Origin: Mycolicibacterium hodleri
Lineage (GTDB): Bacteria; Actinomycetota; Actinomycetes; Mycobacteriales; Mycobacteriaceae
NCBI RefSeq assembly: GCF_025822245.1
Contig: NZ_JACKTL010000036.1
Coordinates: forward strand, 124,285 to 188,284
Length of the DNA stretch: 64,000 bases
Direction: 5' to 3'
Positions 20,311-29,687 of this stretch are shown one piece after another; the first letter of the stretch is position 1; every line of letters begins with the position of its first letter. The position numbers and the translations under genes were made by a program. The notes beneath the pieces were generated by a model. The model did no database searches. It worked only from the letters and a program-made list of their open reading frames with translations, and was not told the origin of the DNA.

Positions 20311-20649
20311 GTGGATCACGTCGCGAACACTCGGGTGTGCTTCGTCCTACACCTCAAACCCGACCGCGTCGACGAGTACGTCGCCGCCCACGAACACGTG
20401 TGGCCCGACATGCTCGACGCGCTGAGGGACGCAGGCTGGCAGCATTATTCGTTGTTCGTCCGACCCGAGGACGGACTCGTCGTCGGATACCTCGAGACCG
20501 ACGACTTCGCGGCAGCCCAATCCCGCATGGCCGCGACCGAGGTCAACGCTCGCTGGCAGGCCGGGATGGCCGACTTCTTCGAGCACCCCTCCGGCGTCGC
20601 GCCCGACCAGGTGATGACACCGCTCACCGAGTACTTCCACCTCGACTGA
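20311..20649 (+). CDS. rhaM: L-rhamnose mutarotase
   Basis: 112 aa, a full-length RhaM/RhaU (DUF718) protein with an alpha/beta dimeric barrel. The active-site region YVAAHEHVWPDMLDALRDAGW carries the conserved His, and YSLFVRPEDGLVVGYLET and the terminal MTPLTEYFHL match the family. It interconverts alpha and beta anomers of L-rhamnose, feeding the isomerase. GTG start with GGAAGG upstream. It is the first gene of the seven-gene rhamnose operon, downstream of the LacI operator. Confidence 0.93.
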   Translation: MDHVANTRVCFVLHLKPDRVDEYVAAHEHVWPDMLDALRDAGWQHYSLFVRPEDGLVVGYLETDDFAAAQSRMAATEVNARWQAGMADFFEHPSGVAPDQVMTPLTEYFHLD

Positions 20650-20657
20650 AGGAACCC

Positions 20658-21998
20658 ATGAAAATCGGAGCGCGCACCACGACCGGATGGCGGGCGACCA
20701 TCGCGGTCGCCATGTCCAACTACATCGAGGCCGGGTCGATCATCGCGATCGCCACCAGCCTGGCCTTCTGGCAGTCCCAGTTCCACCTCGGCAACTTCGC
20801 CGTCGGCCTCCTCGCGGCGTTGAGCGCCAACGCCTTCGGCGCGGCCATCGGCGCCATCCTCGGCGGACCGTTGTGCGACCGGTACGGCCGCAAGGCGATC
20901 TACACCTACGACCTGCTGGTCTACATGGTCGGCGTGCTGCTGGCGGCCTTCGCCGTCAACTACGCAATGCTGTTGGCCGCCTTCGTCATCACCGGCGTCG
21001 CCGTCGGTGCGGGCGTCCCGGCGTCGTGGACCTACATCGCGGAGCAGGCGCCTGCCGACGGTCGCGCAAAGCACGTCGGCACCGCCCAGTTGGCGTGGTC
21101 GGTCGGCCCGCTGATCGGCTTCGGCCTGGCTGCGGCCCTGGCTCCGCTGGGCCTGCTCGGATCGCGCCTGATCTTCCTGCACCTCTTCGTCGTCGCCGCC
21201 GTGGTCTGGTGGGTGCGCCAGGGCCTGGCGGAATCCGAGATTTGGGCCGAGGAGGGCCGCGACGAGCCGACGACGGTCAAGAACGCGGTCGGCCTGCGCG
21301 GGCTGCGAGGTCTGTTCTCCCGCAAGGTCAACGTCACCGCGCTGCTGTTCCTCGGCGGCATCTATCTGTTCTGGAACACCGTCGCCGGCCAGGCGGGCAT
21401 CTTCATGCCGCGGGTCTACGACGCCGCCGGGCTGCACAGTGCGATCGCGCAGAACATGCTGCAGGTCCTGGTGTGGGGCTGCACGGTGGCCGCGACGTAC
21501 TTCGGGTTCATGCGCTACGCCGACCGGGTCTCGCAGCGGCTGCTGTACGTCGTCGGCGCCGGACTCGGCATCCTCGGCTGGATCGTGCTCGTGGCGTTCA
21601 CCGACGGTGGCGTGCCGACCATGCTGGCGTTCGCCGTGCTGTGGGGCGTCTCGGCGGGCATCGGCGCGCAGGCGTTTTACGGCCTCTGGGCCAGCGAGCT
21701 GTTCGCCACCCCGTACCGGGCCAGCGCCCAGGGCGTGATGTTCTGCGTGGTGCGTAGCTTCACCGGCCTGCTGAGCTACTTCTTCCCGACGTTGCTGGCC
21801 GTCACCGGGCTGACGGGCGTCGGTCTGCTGCTCATCGGCCTGCTGGCGGTAGCCCTGGTCATCGGCGCCGTGTGGGCCCCGGAGACCAGGGGAAAGTCAT
21901 TGCGGCAGATCGAACTCGAGCGGTACGGCCCACAGGCGAGCGCAGCGACGCACAATGATGGTGCGGAGAGTCCGACCGCGACGGAGGTGGCAGTCTGA
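20658..21998 (+). CDS. MFS sugar transporter, probable L-rhamnose permease
   Basis: 446 aa, about 12 membrane helices. The cytoplasmic loop 2-3 signature CDRYGRKAIY (D-R-x-G-R-R/K) is present near residue 75. The start MKIGARTTTGWRATIAVAMSNYIEAG and the end WAPETRGKSLRQIELERYG are typical of the sugar porter/metabolite:H+ symporter families. Substrate is inferred from its place between rhaM and rhaI; it is not an RhaT-type (DMT) permease. ATG 20658, 8 bp after rhaM; the stop overlaps the rhaI start by one base. Confidence 0.85.
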   Translation: MKIGARTTTGWRATIAVAMSNYIEAGSIIAIATSLAFWQSQFHLGNFAVGLLAALSANAFGAAIGAILGGPLCDRYGRKAIYTYDLLVYMVGVLLAAFAVNYAMLLAAFVITGVAVGAGVPASWTYIAEQAPADGRAKHVGTAQLAWSVGPLIGFGLAAALAPLGLLGSRLIFLHLFVVAAVVWWVRQGLAESEIWAEEGRDEPTTVKNAVGLRGLRGLFSRKVNVTALLFLGGIYLFWNTVAGQAGIFMPRVYDAAGLHSAIAQNMLQVLVWGCTVAATYFGFMRYADRVSQRLLYVVGAGLGILGWIVLVAFTDGGVPTMLAFAVLWGVSAGIGAQAFYGLWASELFATPYRASAQGVMFCVVRSFTGLLSYFFPTLLAVTGLTGVGLLLIGLLAVALVIGAVWAPETRGKSLRQIELERYGPQASAATHNDGAESPTATEVAV

Positions 21999-23143
21999 TG
22001 AACCTGCTCGACAACGTATCCATCGAACTGCCCTCGTGGGCGTTCGGGAACTCTGGCACCCGATTCAAGGTGTTCGGCACCCCCGGCACCCCGCGCACCG
22101 TCGAGGAGAAGATCGCCGACGCGGCGACGGTGCACCGCTTCACCGGGATGGCGCCGACGGTCGCCCTGCACATCCCGTGGGACCGGGTCGACGACTACAC
22201 CGCCCTCGCTGCACACGCCACCGAGCACGGCGTGACGCTGGGGACGGTCAACTCCAACACCTTCCAAGACGACGACTACAAGTTCGGCAGCCTGACCCAC
22301 GTGGACAAGATGGTCCGGCAGAAGGCGATCGACCATCACCTGGCCTGCATCGAGATCATGAACCAGACCGGGTCTCGGGACCTGAAGATCTGGCTGGCCG
22401 ACGGCACCAACTATCCCGGCCAGGGCGACATCCGCGGCAGGCAGGACCGGCTGGCCGAGTCGCTCGCGGCCATCTACCAGCACATCGGCGAGGATCAGCG
22501 AATGGTGTTGGAGTACAAGTTCTTCGAGCCCGCCATGTACATGACCGACGTGCCGGACTGGGGCACCTCGTATGCTCAGGTGTCGGCTCTCGGCGAGCGC
22601 GCGAAGGTCTGCCTCGACACCGGTCATCACGCGCCCGGCACCAACATCGAGTTCATCGTCGCTCAGTTGCTCCGGCTCGGGAAGCTGGGTTCGTTCGACT
22701 TCAACTCGCGCTTCTACGCCGACGACGACCTCATTGTCGGGGCGGCCGATCCGTTCCAGCTGTTCCGCATCATGTTCGAGGTGATCCGCGGCGGTGGCCT
22801 TGACGCCGGCAGCGACCTCGCCCTGATGCTGGACCAGTGCCACAACGTCGAGGCCAAGATCCCCGGCCAGATCCGCTCGGTGCTCAACGTCGCCGAGATG
22901 ACCGCGCGGGCAGAGCTCGTCGACGTGGCCGCGTTGACCGTCGCGCAGGAGTCCGGTGACGTACTGGGCGCCAACGAGATCTTCATGGACGCGTTCTACA
23001 CCGACGTCCGACCGGCAATGGCTCGGTGGCGCGCCGAGCGCGGCCTTCCCGAGCATCCGATGCGAGCCTTCGCCGAATCGGGTTACCAGGACACCGTTGC
23101 CGCCGAGCGTGTCGGCGGCACCCAATCTTCGTGGGGAGCATGA
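21998..23143 (+). CDS. rhaI: L-rhamnose isomerase (Pseudomonas stutzeri type)
   Basis: 381 aa xylose-isomerase-like TIM barrel of the RhaI branch, not E. coli RhaA. Metal-site segments include EYKFFEPAMYMTDVPDWG (Glu), CLDTGHHAPGTN (Asp/His) and FDFNSRFYADDDLIVG (Asp cluster). It converts L-rhamnose to L-rhamnulose with Mn2+ or similar. ATG 21998 overlaps the permease stop by 1 nt, and its own stop overlaps the aldolase start (ATGA). Confidence 0.94.
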   Translation: MNLLDNVSIELPSWAFGNSGTRFKVFGTPGTPRTVEEKIADAATVHRFTGMAPTVALHIPWDRVDDYTALAAHATEHGVTLGTVNSNTFQDDDYKFGSLTHVDKMVRQKAIDHHLACIEIMNQTGSRDLKIWLADGTNYPGQGDIRGRQDRLAESLAAIYQHIGEDQRMVLEYKFFEPAMYMTDVPDWGTSYAQVSALGERAKVCLDTGHHAPGTNIEFIVAQLLRLGKLGSFDFNSRFYADDDLIVGAADPFQLFRIMFEVIRGGGLDAGSDLALMLDQCHNVEAKIPGQIRSVLNVAEMTARAELVDVAALTVAQESGDVLGANEIFMDAFYTDVRPAMARWRAERGLPEHPMRAFAESGYQDTVAAERVGGTQSSWGA

Positions 23144-25185
23144 CCACCATGACCAATCCAACCGTCGACGAGCTGATCGCCCGGTCCAACCGGCTGGGGG
23201 CCGACCCGAAGAACACCAACTACGCGGGCGGCAACACCTCGGCCAAGGGGTCCGACGTGGACCCCGTGACCGGCGCGCCCGTAGACCTGTTGTGGGTCAA
23301 GGGTTCCGGTGGTGACCTCGGCACGCTGACCGAGAACGGACTGGCGGTGCTGCGGCTGGACCGCATGCGCGCGCTGGTCGACGTCTACCCCGGCGTCGAG
23401 CGCGAGGACGAGATGGTCGCCGCCTTCGACTACTGCCTGCACGGACGGGGAGGTGCGGCGCCGTCGATCGACACCGCGATGCACGGCCTGGTCGACGCCG
23501 CCCACGTCGACCACCTGCACCCCGACTCCGGCATCGCGCTGGCGACCGCGGCCGACGGCGAGGCCCTGACCAAGCAGATCTTCGGCGATCGCGTGGTGTG
23601 GATTCCCTGGCGCAGACCCGGTTTCCAACTCGGCCTCGACATCGCCGAGATCAAGGCGCGCAACCCGCAGGCGATCGGCACCATCCTCGGCGGCCACGGC
23701 ATCACCGCGTGGGGCGACACCTCGGCCGAGGCCGAGGCGCGGTCACTGGAGATCATCGACACGGTGCAGCGGTACCTCGACGCCAACGGCCGGCCACAGC
23801 CCTTCGGCGCACCGTTGGACGGTTACGCGGCGCTCCCCGACGAGCGTCGTCGATCGAGGGCCGCGGAGTTGGCGCCGTTCGTCCGCGGTCTCGCGTCCAC
23901 CGACAAGCCCCAGGTCGGCCATTTCACCGACGACCCGCGGGTGCTCGAATTCCTGGGCAGCAGTGAGCATCCGAGGTTGGCGGCGCTGGGAACCAGTTGC
24001 CCCGACCACTTCCTGCGCACCAAGGTCAAGCCAATGGTGCTCGACCTGCCCGCGGAAGCGTCCGTCGAGGACGCCAAGGCCAGGTTGGCCGAACTGCACG
24101 AGCAGTACCGCGCCGACTACGCCGGCTACTACCAGCGGCACGCGGCGCCGGATTCGCCCGCGATGCGCGGCGCCGATCCGGCGATCGTGTTGATTCCCGG
24201 CGTCGGCATGTTCAGCTACGGCAAGGACAAGCAGACCGCGCGGGTGGCGGGTGAGTTCTACCTCAACGCGATCAACGTGATGCGCGGGGCCGAGGCCATC
24301 TCCACCTACGCCCCGATCGACGAGGCCGAGAAGTTCCGCATCGAATACTGGTCGCTCGAGGAGGCCAAGCTGGCGCGGATGCCCAAGCCGAAACCCCTGG
24401 CCACCCGCATCGCGCTGGTCACCGGCGCCGCCTCCGGCATCGGCAAGGCCATCGCGCAACGCCTGGCCGCCGAGGGCGCGTGCGTCGTCATCGCCGACCT
24501 GGACGCCGAGAAGGCCAGTGCCGCAGCCGAACAGATCGGTTCCACCGACGTGGCGGTCGGGATCGCCGCCGACGTCACCGACCAGGCGGCCGTGCAGGCC
24601 GCCGTCGACGCCACCGTGCTGGCATTCGGTGGGATCGACATCGTGGTCAACAACGCCGGTCTGTCCCTGTCGAAGTCCCTGCTGGAGACGACGGCCCAGG
24701 ATTGGGATCTGCAGCACAACGTGATGGCCCGCGGTTCCTTCCTGGTGTCGAAGGCGGCCGCCCGCGCACTGATCGACCAGAAGCTCGGCGGCGACATCAT
24801 CTACATCTCGTCGAAGAACTCGGTGTTCGCCGGGCCCAACAACATCGCCTATTCGGCGACCAAGGCCGACCAGGCGCATCAGGTTCGCCTGCTGGCGGCC
24901 GAACTGGGCGAGCACGGAATCAAGGTCAACGGCATCAATCCCGACGGCGTGGTCCGCGGCTCCGGCATCTTCGCGGGTGGCTGGGGTGCGAAGCGCGCCG
25001 CTGTCTACGGCGTGCCCGAGGAAGAGTTGGGTGCCTACTACGCGCAGCGCACCCTGCTCAAACGCGAAGTGCTGCCGGAGAACATCGCCAACGCGGCCTT
25101 CGCGCTGTGCACCTCGGACTTTTCGCACACGACGGGCCTGCACGTGCCGGTGGACGCGGGCGTCGCAGCGGCCTTCCTCCGATGA
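23140..25185 (+). CDS. Bifunctional rhamnulose-1-phosphate aldolase / short-chain alcohol dehydrogenase
   Basis: 681 aa fusion. Residues ~1-400 form a class II aldolase: YAGGNTSAKG, LHPDSGIALAT (zinc His), ILGGHGITAWGD (His) and VLIPGVGMFSYGKDK. Residues ~420-681 form an SDR with LVTGAASGIGKAIA, NNAGLSLSKS and the catalytic AYSATKADQ (Tyr-x-x-x-Lys). In related fusions the aldolase splits L-rhamnulose 1-phosphate to DHAP and L-lactaldehyde, and the dehydrogenase domain oxidises the lactaldehyde. ATG 23140 overlaps the rhaI stop (ATGA). The downstream kinase ATG overlaps its stop in the same way. No frameshift between the domains. Confidence 0.93.
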   Translation: MTTMTNPTVDELIARSNRLGADPKNTNYAGGNTSAKGSDVDPVTGAPVDLLWVKGSGGDLGTLTENGLAVLRLDRMRALVDVYPGVEREDEMVAAFDYCLHGRGGAAPSIDTAMHGLVDAAHVDHLHPDSGIALATAADGEALTKQIFGDRVVWIPWRRPGFQLGLDIAEIKARNPQAIGTILGGHGITAWGDTSAEAEARSLEIIDTVQRYLDANGRPQPFGAPLDGYAALPDERRRSRAAELAPFVRGLASTDKPQVGHFTDDPRVLEFLGSSEHPRLAALGTSCPDHFLRTKVKPMVLDLPAEASVEDAKARLAELHEQYRADYAGYYQRHAAPDSPAMRGADPAIVLIPGVGMFSYGKDKQTARVAGEFYLNAINVMRGAEAISTYAPIDEAEKFRIEYWSLEEAKLARMPKPKPLATRIALVTGAASGIGKAIAQRLAAEGACVVIADLDAEKASAAAEQIGSTDVAVGIAADVTDQAAVQAAVDATVLAFGGIDIVVNNAGLSLSKSLLETTAQDWDLQHNVMARGSFLVSKAAARALIDQKLGGDIIYISSKNSVFAGPNNIAYSATKADQAHQVRLLAAELGEHGIKVNGINPDGVVRGSGIFAGGWGAKRAAVYGVPEEELGAYYAQRTLLKREVLPENIANAAFALCTSDFSHTTGLHVPVDAGVAAAFLR

Positions 25186-26630
25186 GCACCGGCCGGTTCG
25201 TCGCGGTCGACCTCGGTGCCACCAGTGGCCGGGTCATGCTGGCCGACGTCGGACCCGGCACCCTGGAGATGCGCCAGCTGAACCGGTTCGCCAACGACCC
25301 GGTCTACCTCTGGAATGGCCGGCGCACGGCGATGCACTGGGATCTGCCGGGCCTGTTCGGCCACGTGTGTGCGGGGCTGGCCGAGGCCGGTCGCGTCGCG
25401 CCCGACGCGACCAGCGTCGGGGTGGACTCGTGGGCCGTCGACTACGGGCTGCTGCGGGACGGCACATTGCTGGGGCTGCCGTACAACTACCGGGACGCCC
25501 GGTGCGCGCGTGGCGCCGACGCGGTGCACGCGACGCTGCCGCAGGACCGCATCCACGCCCGCAACGGGCTGCAGTTCCTGCCGTTCAACACGATGTTCCA
25601 GCTGGCCGCGGACAAGCTCGACGGTCTGCTCGACCTCGCCGACACCGCCCTGCTGGTGCCGGACCTGGTCTCCTATTGGCTGACCGGGCGCACGTCGACG
25701 GAGCGGACCAACGCCTCGACCACCGGACTACTCGGCGTCGACGGGACGTGGGACACCGAACTGGAGTCGCTGCTCGGTCTGCCGCGCGGCCTGTTCCCCG
25801 AGCTCGCCGAGCCCGGCGCCGATCGTGGTGAGGTGTTGCCCGACCTGGCCGAACGGGCGGGGTTCGACGCCGGGCTGCGCGTCACCACCGTGGCGTCCCA
25901 CGACACCGCCTCGGCCGTCGTCGCCATCCCGATGAACGCGGCGTCGGCGGCCTACGTCTCCTGCGGCACCTGGGCGCTGGTGGGCGTCGAGCTGGGTGCG
26001 CCGGTGATGAGCGCGGCCGCCCGCTCCGCCAACTTCACCAACGAGGTGGGTGCCGACGGGCGAATTCGGTTCCTGCGCAACGTGATGGGACTCTGGCTGC
26101 TCAGCGAGTCGGTGCGCCACTGGGAGCGCGACGGCTCCCGCGTCGACCTGCCCCTGCTGCTGGAGCAGGCGGCGGCTTGCCCGCCGCCGTCGGAGGTGTT
26201 CGACGGTGACGACCCGCGGTTCGTCGAGCCCGGCGACATGCCGGGGCGGATCGCGGCGTGGTACCGGGAACGGGGTCTGCAAGCGCCGGCGAATCGCCCC
26301 GAGATGGCGCGCGCGATCGTCGAGAGTCTCGCCGCCGGGTTCGCCAGGGGCGTGGAACAGTCGGCCGCGCTGAGCGGTGTTCCCGTGGAGACCGTCCATC
26401 TGGTCGGCGGCGGGGCGAGGAACCGGCTGCTGTGTCAGTTGCTGGCCAACCGGGTGGAGAAGCCGGTGGTCGCCGGGCCGGTGGAGGCCACCGCGATCGG
26501 CAACGTGCTGCTGCAGGCGCGGGCCCACGGCCTACTGCGTGGTGACCTCGACGACCTCCGTGGGACGATGGCCACCACGTTGGCAGGCGAACGCATCGAA
26601 CCGCAACGGACTCCGGCAGGGAGGGTATGA
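25182..26630 (+). CDS. rhaB: Rhamnulokinase
   Basis: 482 aa FGGY-family kinase. [15 protein letters not shown] is the N-terminal phosphate-binding motif typical of RhaB; the substrate region [21 protein letters not shown] (catalytic Asp) and [11 protein letters not shown] are also RhaB-like. [19 protein letters not shown] is the C-terminal adenosine motif. It phosphorylates L-rhamnulose at C1 with ATP. Coupled to neighbours by ATGA overlaps on both sides. Confidence 0.94.
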   Translation: MSTGRFVAVDLGATSGRVMLADVGPGTLEMRQLNRFANDPVYLWNGRRTAMHWDLPGLFGHVCAGLAEAGRVAPDATSVGVDSWAVDYGLLRDGTLLGLPYNYRDARCARGADAVHATLPQDRIHARNGLQFLPFNTMFQLAADKLDGLLDLADTALLVPDLVSYWLTGRTSTERTNASTTGLLGVDGTWDTELESLLGLPRGLFPELAEPGADRGEVLPDLAERAGFDAGLRVTTVASHDTASAVVAIPMNAASAAYVSCGTWALVGVELGAPVMSAAARSANFTNEVGADGRIRFLRNVMGLWLLSESVRHWERDGSRVDLPLLLEQAAACPPPSEVFDGDDPRFVEPGDMPGRIAAWYRERGLQAPANRPEMARAIVESLAAGFARGVEQSAALSGVPVETVHLVGGGARNRLLCQLLANRVEKPVVAGPVEATAIGNVLLQARAHGLLRGDLDDLRGTMATTLAGERIEPQRTPAGRV

Positions 26631-27907
26631 CGATGAACGACTCGACGAACCACTTGACGAGGCGACGGATACCGAGCAGGCACGACCTCGCGCCGCTGAT
26701 GCAATTCAAGAAGCCCGAGTTCGACGCGACCAAGCGCCGGCTCGACAAGGCGCTGACCATCGAGGACCTGCGCCGCATCGCCAAGCGCCGCACGCCGCGC
26801 GCCGCGTTCGACTACACCGACGGTTCGGCGGAGGCCGAGCTGTCCATCGCCAGGGCCCGACAGGCGTTCTCCGACGTCGAGTTCCACCCGGCCATCCTTC
26901 GCGACGTGTCCAAGGTCAGCACCGGCTGGGACGTGCTCGGCGCGCCGGTGGCGATGCCCTTCGGAATCGCGCCCACCGGATTCACCCGGATGATGCACAC
27001 CGAGGGCGAGATCGCCGGTGCGCACGCCGCGGCGCGGGCGGGCATCCCGTTCTCGCTGTCGACGATGGGCACCACCGCCATCGAAGACGTCAAGGCCGCG
27101 AACCCGCTGGGCCGCAACTGGTTTCAGCTATACATGTGGAAGGACCGCGACAAGTCGATGGCCCTGGTCGAGCGTGCGGTCGCCGCGGGCTACGACACGC
27201 TCCTGGTCACGGTCGACGTGCCCGTCGCGGGTGCCCGCCTGCGCGACAAGCGCAACGGCATGTCGATCCCGCCGGCGCTGACCCTGCGGACGGTGGCCAA
27301 CGCGCTGCCGCGTCCGCAGTGGTGGATCGACTTCCTGACCACCGAACCGCTGGCGTTCGCATCGCTGGACCGGTGGTCGGGCACCGTCGCGGAGTTGCTG
27401 GACACCATGTTCGACCCCACGGTGACGTTCGAGGACCTCGCCTGGATCAAGTCGCAGTGGCCGGGCAAGTTCGTGGTCAAGGGCGTGCAGACCGTCGCCG
27501 ACGCCCGCGCCGTCGCCGACCTCGGGGTCGACGCGGTGCTGCTGTCCAATCACGGTGGGCGCCAACTGGACCGCGCACCCATCCCGTTCCACCTGCTGCC
27601 CGAGGTGGTCCGCGAGGTCGGCAAGGACGTCGAGGTGCACCTCGACACCGGCATCATGTCGGGTGCCGACGTGGTGGCCGCGATCGCGATGGGCGCACGG
27701 TTCACGCTGATCGGGCGGGCCTACCTCTACGGGTTGATGGCCGGTGGCGAGGCCGGTGTCGACCGGGCGATCGAGATCCTCTCGGGCCAGGTCGAGCGGA
27801 CCATGCGCCTCCTGGGCGTCACCGCACTCGAGGAGCTCACCCCCGACCACGTCACGCAGCTGGAGCGGCTGACGCCGCGCCGGTTGGCAGCCGAGTCGGG
27901 GGACTAG
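26627..27907 (+). CDS. FMN-dependent L-lactate dehydrogenase (LldD-like)
   Basis: 426 aa alpha-hydroxy-acid oxidising TIM barrel. Visible FMN and substrate motifs are [71 protein letters not shown] and the active-site His motif [10 protein letters not shown], with the arginine-rich end [15 protein letters not shown]. The family oxidises L-lactate to pyruvate and passes electrons to quinone. In this operon it is the logical last step, taking L-lactate from rhamnose-derived lactaldehyde to pyruvate. ATGA overlap with rhaB. Confidence 0.9.
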   Translation: MTMNDSTNHLTRRRIPSRHDLAPLMQFKKPEFDATKRRLDKALTIEDLRRIAKRRTPRAAFDYTDGSAEAELSIARARQAFSDVEFHPAILRDVSKVSTGWDVLGAPVAMPFGIAPTGFTRMMHTEGEIAGAHAAARAGIPFSLSTMGTTAIEDVKAANPLGRNWFQLYMWKDRDKSMALVERAVAAGYDTLLVTVDVPVAGARLRDKRNGMSIPPALTLRTVANALPRPQWWIDFLTTEPLAFASLDRWSGTVAELLDTMFDPTVTFEDLAWIKSQWPGKFVVKGVQTVADARAVADLGVDAVLLSNHGGRQLDRAPIPFHLLPEVVREVGKDVEVHLDTGIMSGADVVAAIAMGARFTLIGRAYLYGLMAGGEAGVDRAIEILSGQVERTMRLLGVTALEELTPDHVTQLERLTPRRLAAESGD

Positions 27908-27912
27908 CTTCG

Positions 27913-28914
27913 GTGGCCGCCGGAATTCGCGACGTCGCCGCGGCGGCGTCGGTGTCCGTCGGCACCGTCTCCAACGTGCTCAACGCCCCGGAGCGGGTGG
28001 CGCCCGCGACCGTCGCACGGGTGCAGGCGGCGATCGAGCAGCTGGGCTTCGTGCGCAACGACGCCGCGCGGCAGCTGCGCGCCGGTCGGTCCCGCTGCGT
28101 TGGGCTGCTGGTCCTCGACGTGGGCAACCCGTTCTTCACCGACGTGGCGCGGTCCGCGGAAGTCCGTGCCGCACAACACAATTTGATCGTGCTGTTGGGC
28201 ACCTCGGACGACGATCCCGGACGCGAGCGCGCGTACCTGGAGACGTTCGAGGAGCAACGCGTCTTCGGGCTGCTGATCTCACCGGTGGGTGAGGATCTCG
28301 ACCGCCTGCTCGCACTGCACCGACGCGGCGTGCCGGTGGTGCTTGTCGACCGTGACGGCACGGGAACGCCATTCGCCTCGGTGGCGGTCGACGACGTCGC
28401 GGGGGGTCGCCTCGCGGCGACGCATCTGTGTGAACGGGGGCGACGGCGCATCGCCTACGTCGGGGGTCCCCTGGGTCTCCGCCAGGTCGCGGACCGACTG
28501 GCGGGGGCGCGCGCGGCGGTCGACGAATTCCCGGGCGCGACACTGGAAGTGGTGGCCACCGACGAACCCAGTGTGCTGGCGGGCCGCGCGGCCGGGGAAC
28601 TGCTGTGCGAGCGCCCCGCCGATCGCCGGCCCGACGCCGTCTTCTGTGCCAACGACCTGTTGGCGATCGGCATGCTGCAGGGTCTGGCCGGCGGCGGGGT
28701 GAGCGTTCCCGGCGACGTCGCCTTGATCGGCTACGACGACATCGACTTTGCGCGGTCGGCGGCGGTGGCACTGTCGTCGATCCGCCAGCCGAGTGCGGAC
28801 ATCGGCACGACGGCGCTCGACCTGCTGCTGGCCTCCGCGGAGGAGGGCGTGGCCGAGCCCCGGCAGGTGGTGTTCCGACCTGAACTGGTGGCCCGCGCCT
28901 CGACTGCGGTGTGA
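27913..28914 (+). CDS. LacI family transcriptional regulator of the rhamnose operon
   Basis: 333 aa. The N-terminal helix-turn-helix IRDVAAAASVSVGTVSNVLN and the hinge helix ARQLRAGRSR are followed by a periplasmic-binding-protein-like effector domain (VGLLVLDVGNPFFTDVARS, CANDLLAIGMLQGL, GDVALIGYDDIDFA). GTG 27913 is 6 nt after the lactate dehydrogenase stop, so the regulator is the last gene of the operon it presumably controls through the palindrome at 20278-20293. The inducer is probably rhamnose or a downstream intermediate (inference). Confidence 0.92.
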   Translation: MAAGIRDVAAAASVSVGTVSNVLNAPERVAPATVARVQAAIEQLGFVRNDAARQLRAGRSRCVGLLVLDVGNPFFTDVARSAEVRAAQHNLIVLLGTSDDDPGRERAYLETFEEQRVFGLLISPVGEDLDRLLALHRRGVPVVLVDRDGTGTPFASVAVDDVAGGRLAATHLCERGRRRIAYVGGPLGLRQVADRLAGARAAVDEFPGATLEVVATDEPSVLAGRAAGELLCERPADRRPDAVFCANDLLAIGMLQGLAGGGVSVPGDVALIGYDDIDFARSAAVALSSIRQPSADIGTTALDLLLASAEEGVAEPRQVVFRPELVARASTAV

Positions 28915-28917
28915 CGT

Positions 28918-29652
28918 CTACTTGATGGTGTACCCGCCGTCGACCACGAGGTCCGCCCCGTTCACCATAGCAGCGGCATCGGAGGCGAGATAGATTGCCG
29001 CGGCCGCGATCTCGTTCGGGTAGGCGAATCTTCCGGTGGGGATCAGCTTCTTGAGCGCCTCGCCCTTGGGGTTGTCCCACGCCTTGATGCCGAGGTCGGT
29101 CAGCACGACGGTGGGGGAGATGCTGTTGACCCGCACGCCTCGGCCGGCCCATTCGGTGGCGAGCACCTTGGTGATGCCGAGGACGCCGAACTTGGAGGCG
29201 CAGTAGGCGACGTGCTCGTCGATGGCGACGCTCGCGGCCTGGGAGGCCATGTTGACGATCGCGCCGCGCCCCGCGGCGAGCATGTGTCTGCCGGCGGTCT
29301 GACACATCAGGAAGGTGCCCTTGAGGTTGACGGCCATCGTCGAGTCCCAGTCCGAGAGCGAAAGTTCCTCTGCCGGTGCGAGTCTGGCGATTCCGGCACT
29401 GTTGACGAGAATGTCGACCCTGCCGTGGTCGGCGATGACGGCGTCCACGGTGGCCTCGACCGACGTGGGATCGGACACGTCACAGGTGTAGCCGTCGTCG
29501 GTGGCGAGGTCCGCGATCGCGACGGTGGCCCCCTTGGTCGCGAAGGCCGCCGCGATGGCCGCCCCGATTCCGGAGGCGCCGCCGGTCACCAGGGCGACCC
29601 GATCGGTCAGCCGGAAGTCGAAGTCCACGGTGGGTTCGGTTGCGTCGGGCAT
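28918..29652 (-). CDS. SDR family polyol dehydrogenase (GolD/D-threitol dehydrogenase-like)
   Basis: 244 aa classical SDR. VTGGASGIGAAIAAAF, VNSAGIARLAPAEEL, NMASQAASVA and the catalytic AYCASKFGVL (Tyr-x-x-x-Lys) are all present, so it should be active with NAD(H). A short Asp-containing linker replaces the usual long beta3 region. It resembles GolD-type dehydrogenases acting on D-threitol, D-arabitol or related polyols; substrate is an inference. ATG 29652 is preferred because AAGGAG lies about 12 nt upstream; ATG 29685 is also in frame. It lies 35 bp downstream of the SorC regulator on the same strand. It converges with the LacI gene, with only 3 bp between the stops. Confidence 0.85.
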   Translation of the reverse strand: MPDATEPTVDFDFRLTDRVALVTGGASGIGAAIAAAFATKGATVAIADLATDDGYTCDVSDPTSVEATVDAVIADHGRVDILVNSAGIARLAPAEELSLSDWDSTMAVNLKGTFLMCQTAGRHMLAAGRGAIVNMASQAASVAIDEHVAYCASKFGVLGITKVLATEWAGRGVRVNSISPTVVLTDLGIKAWDNPKGEALKKLIPTGRFAYPNEIAAAAIYLASDAAAMVNGADLVVDGGYTIK

Positions 29653-29687
29653 GTCTCTCAATCTCTCCTTGTCGGTGGTGGGCATGA

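Noticed and set aside
26377-28914. Single 845-codon frame running from within rhaB to the end of the LacI gene
   Set aside because: Only the last 333 codons (from GTG 27913) encode a protein; the earlier part is out of frame with rhaB and lldD, both well supported.
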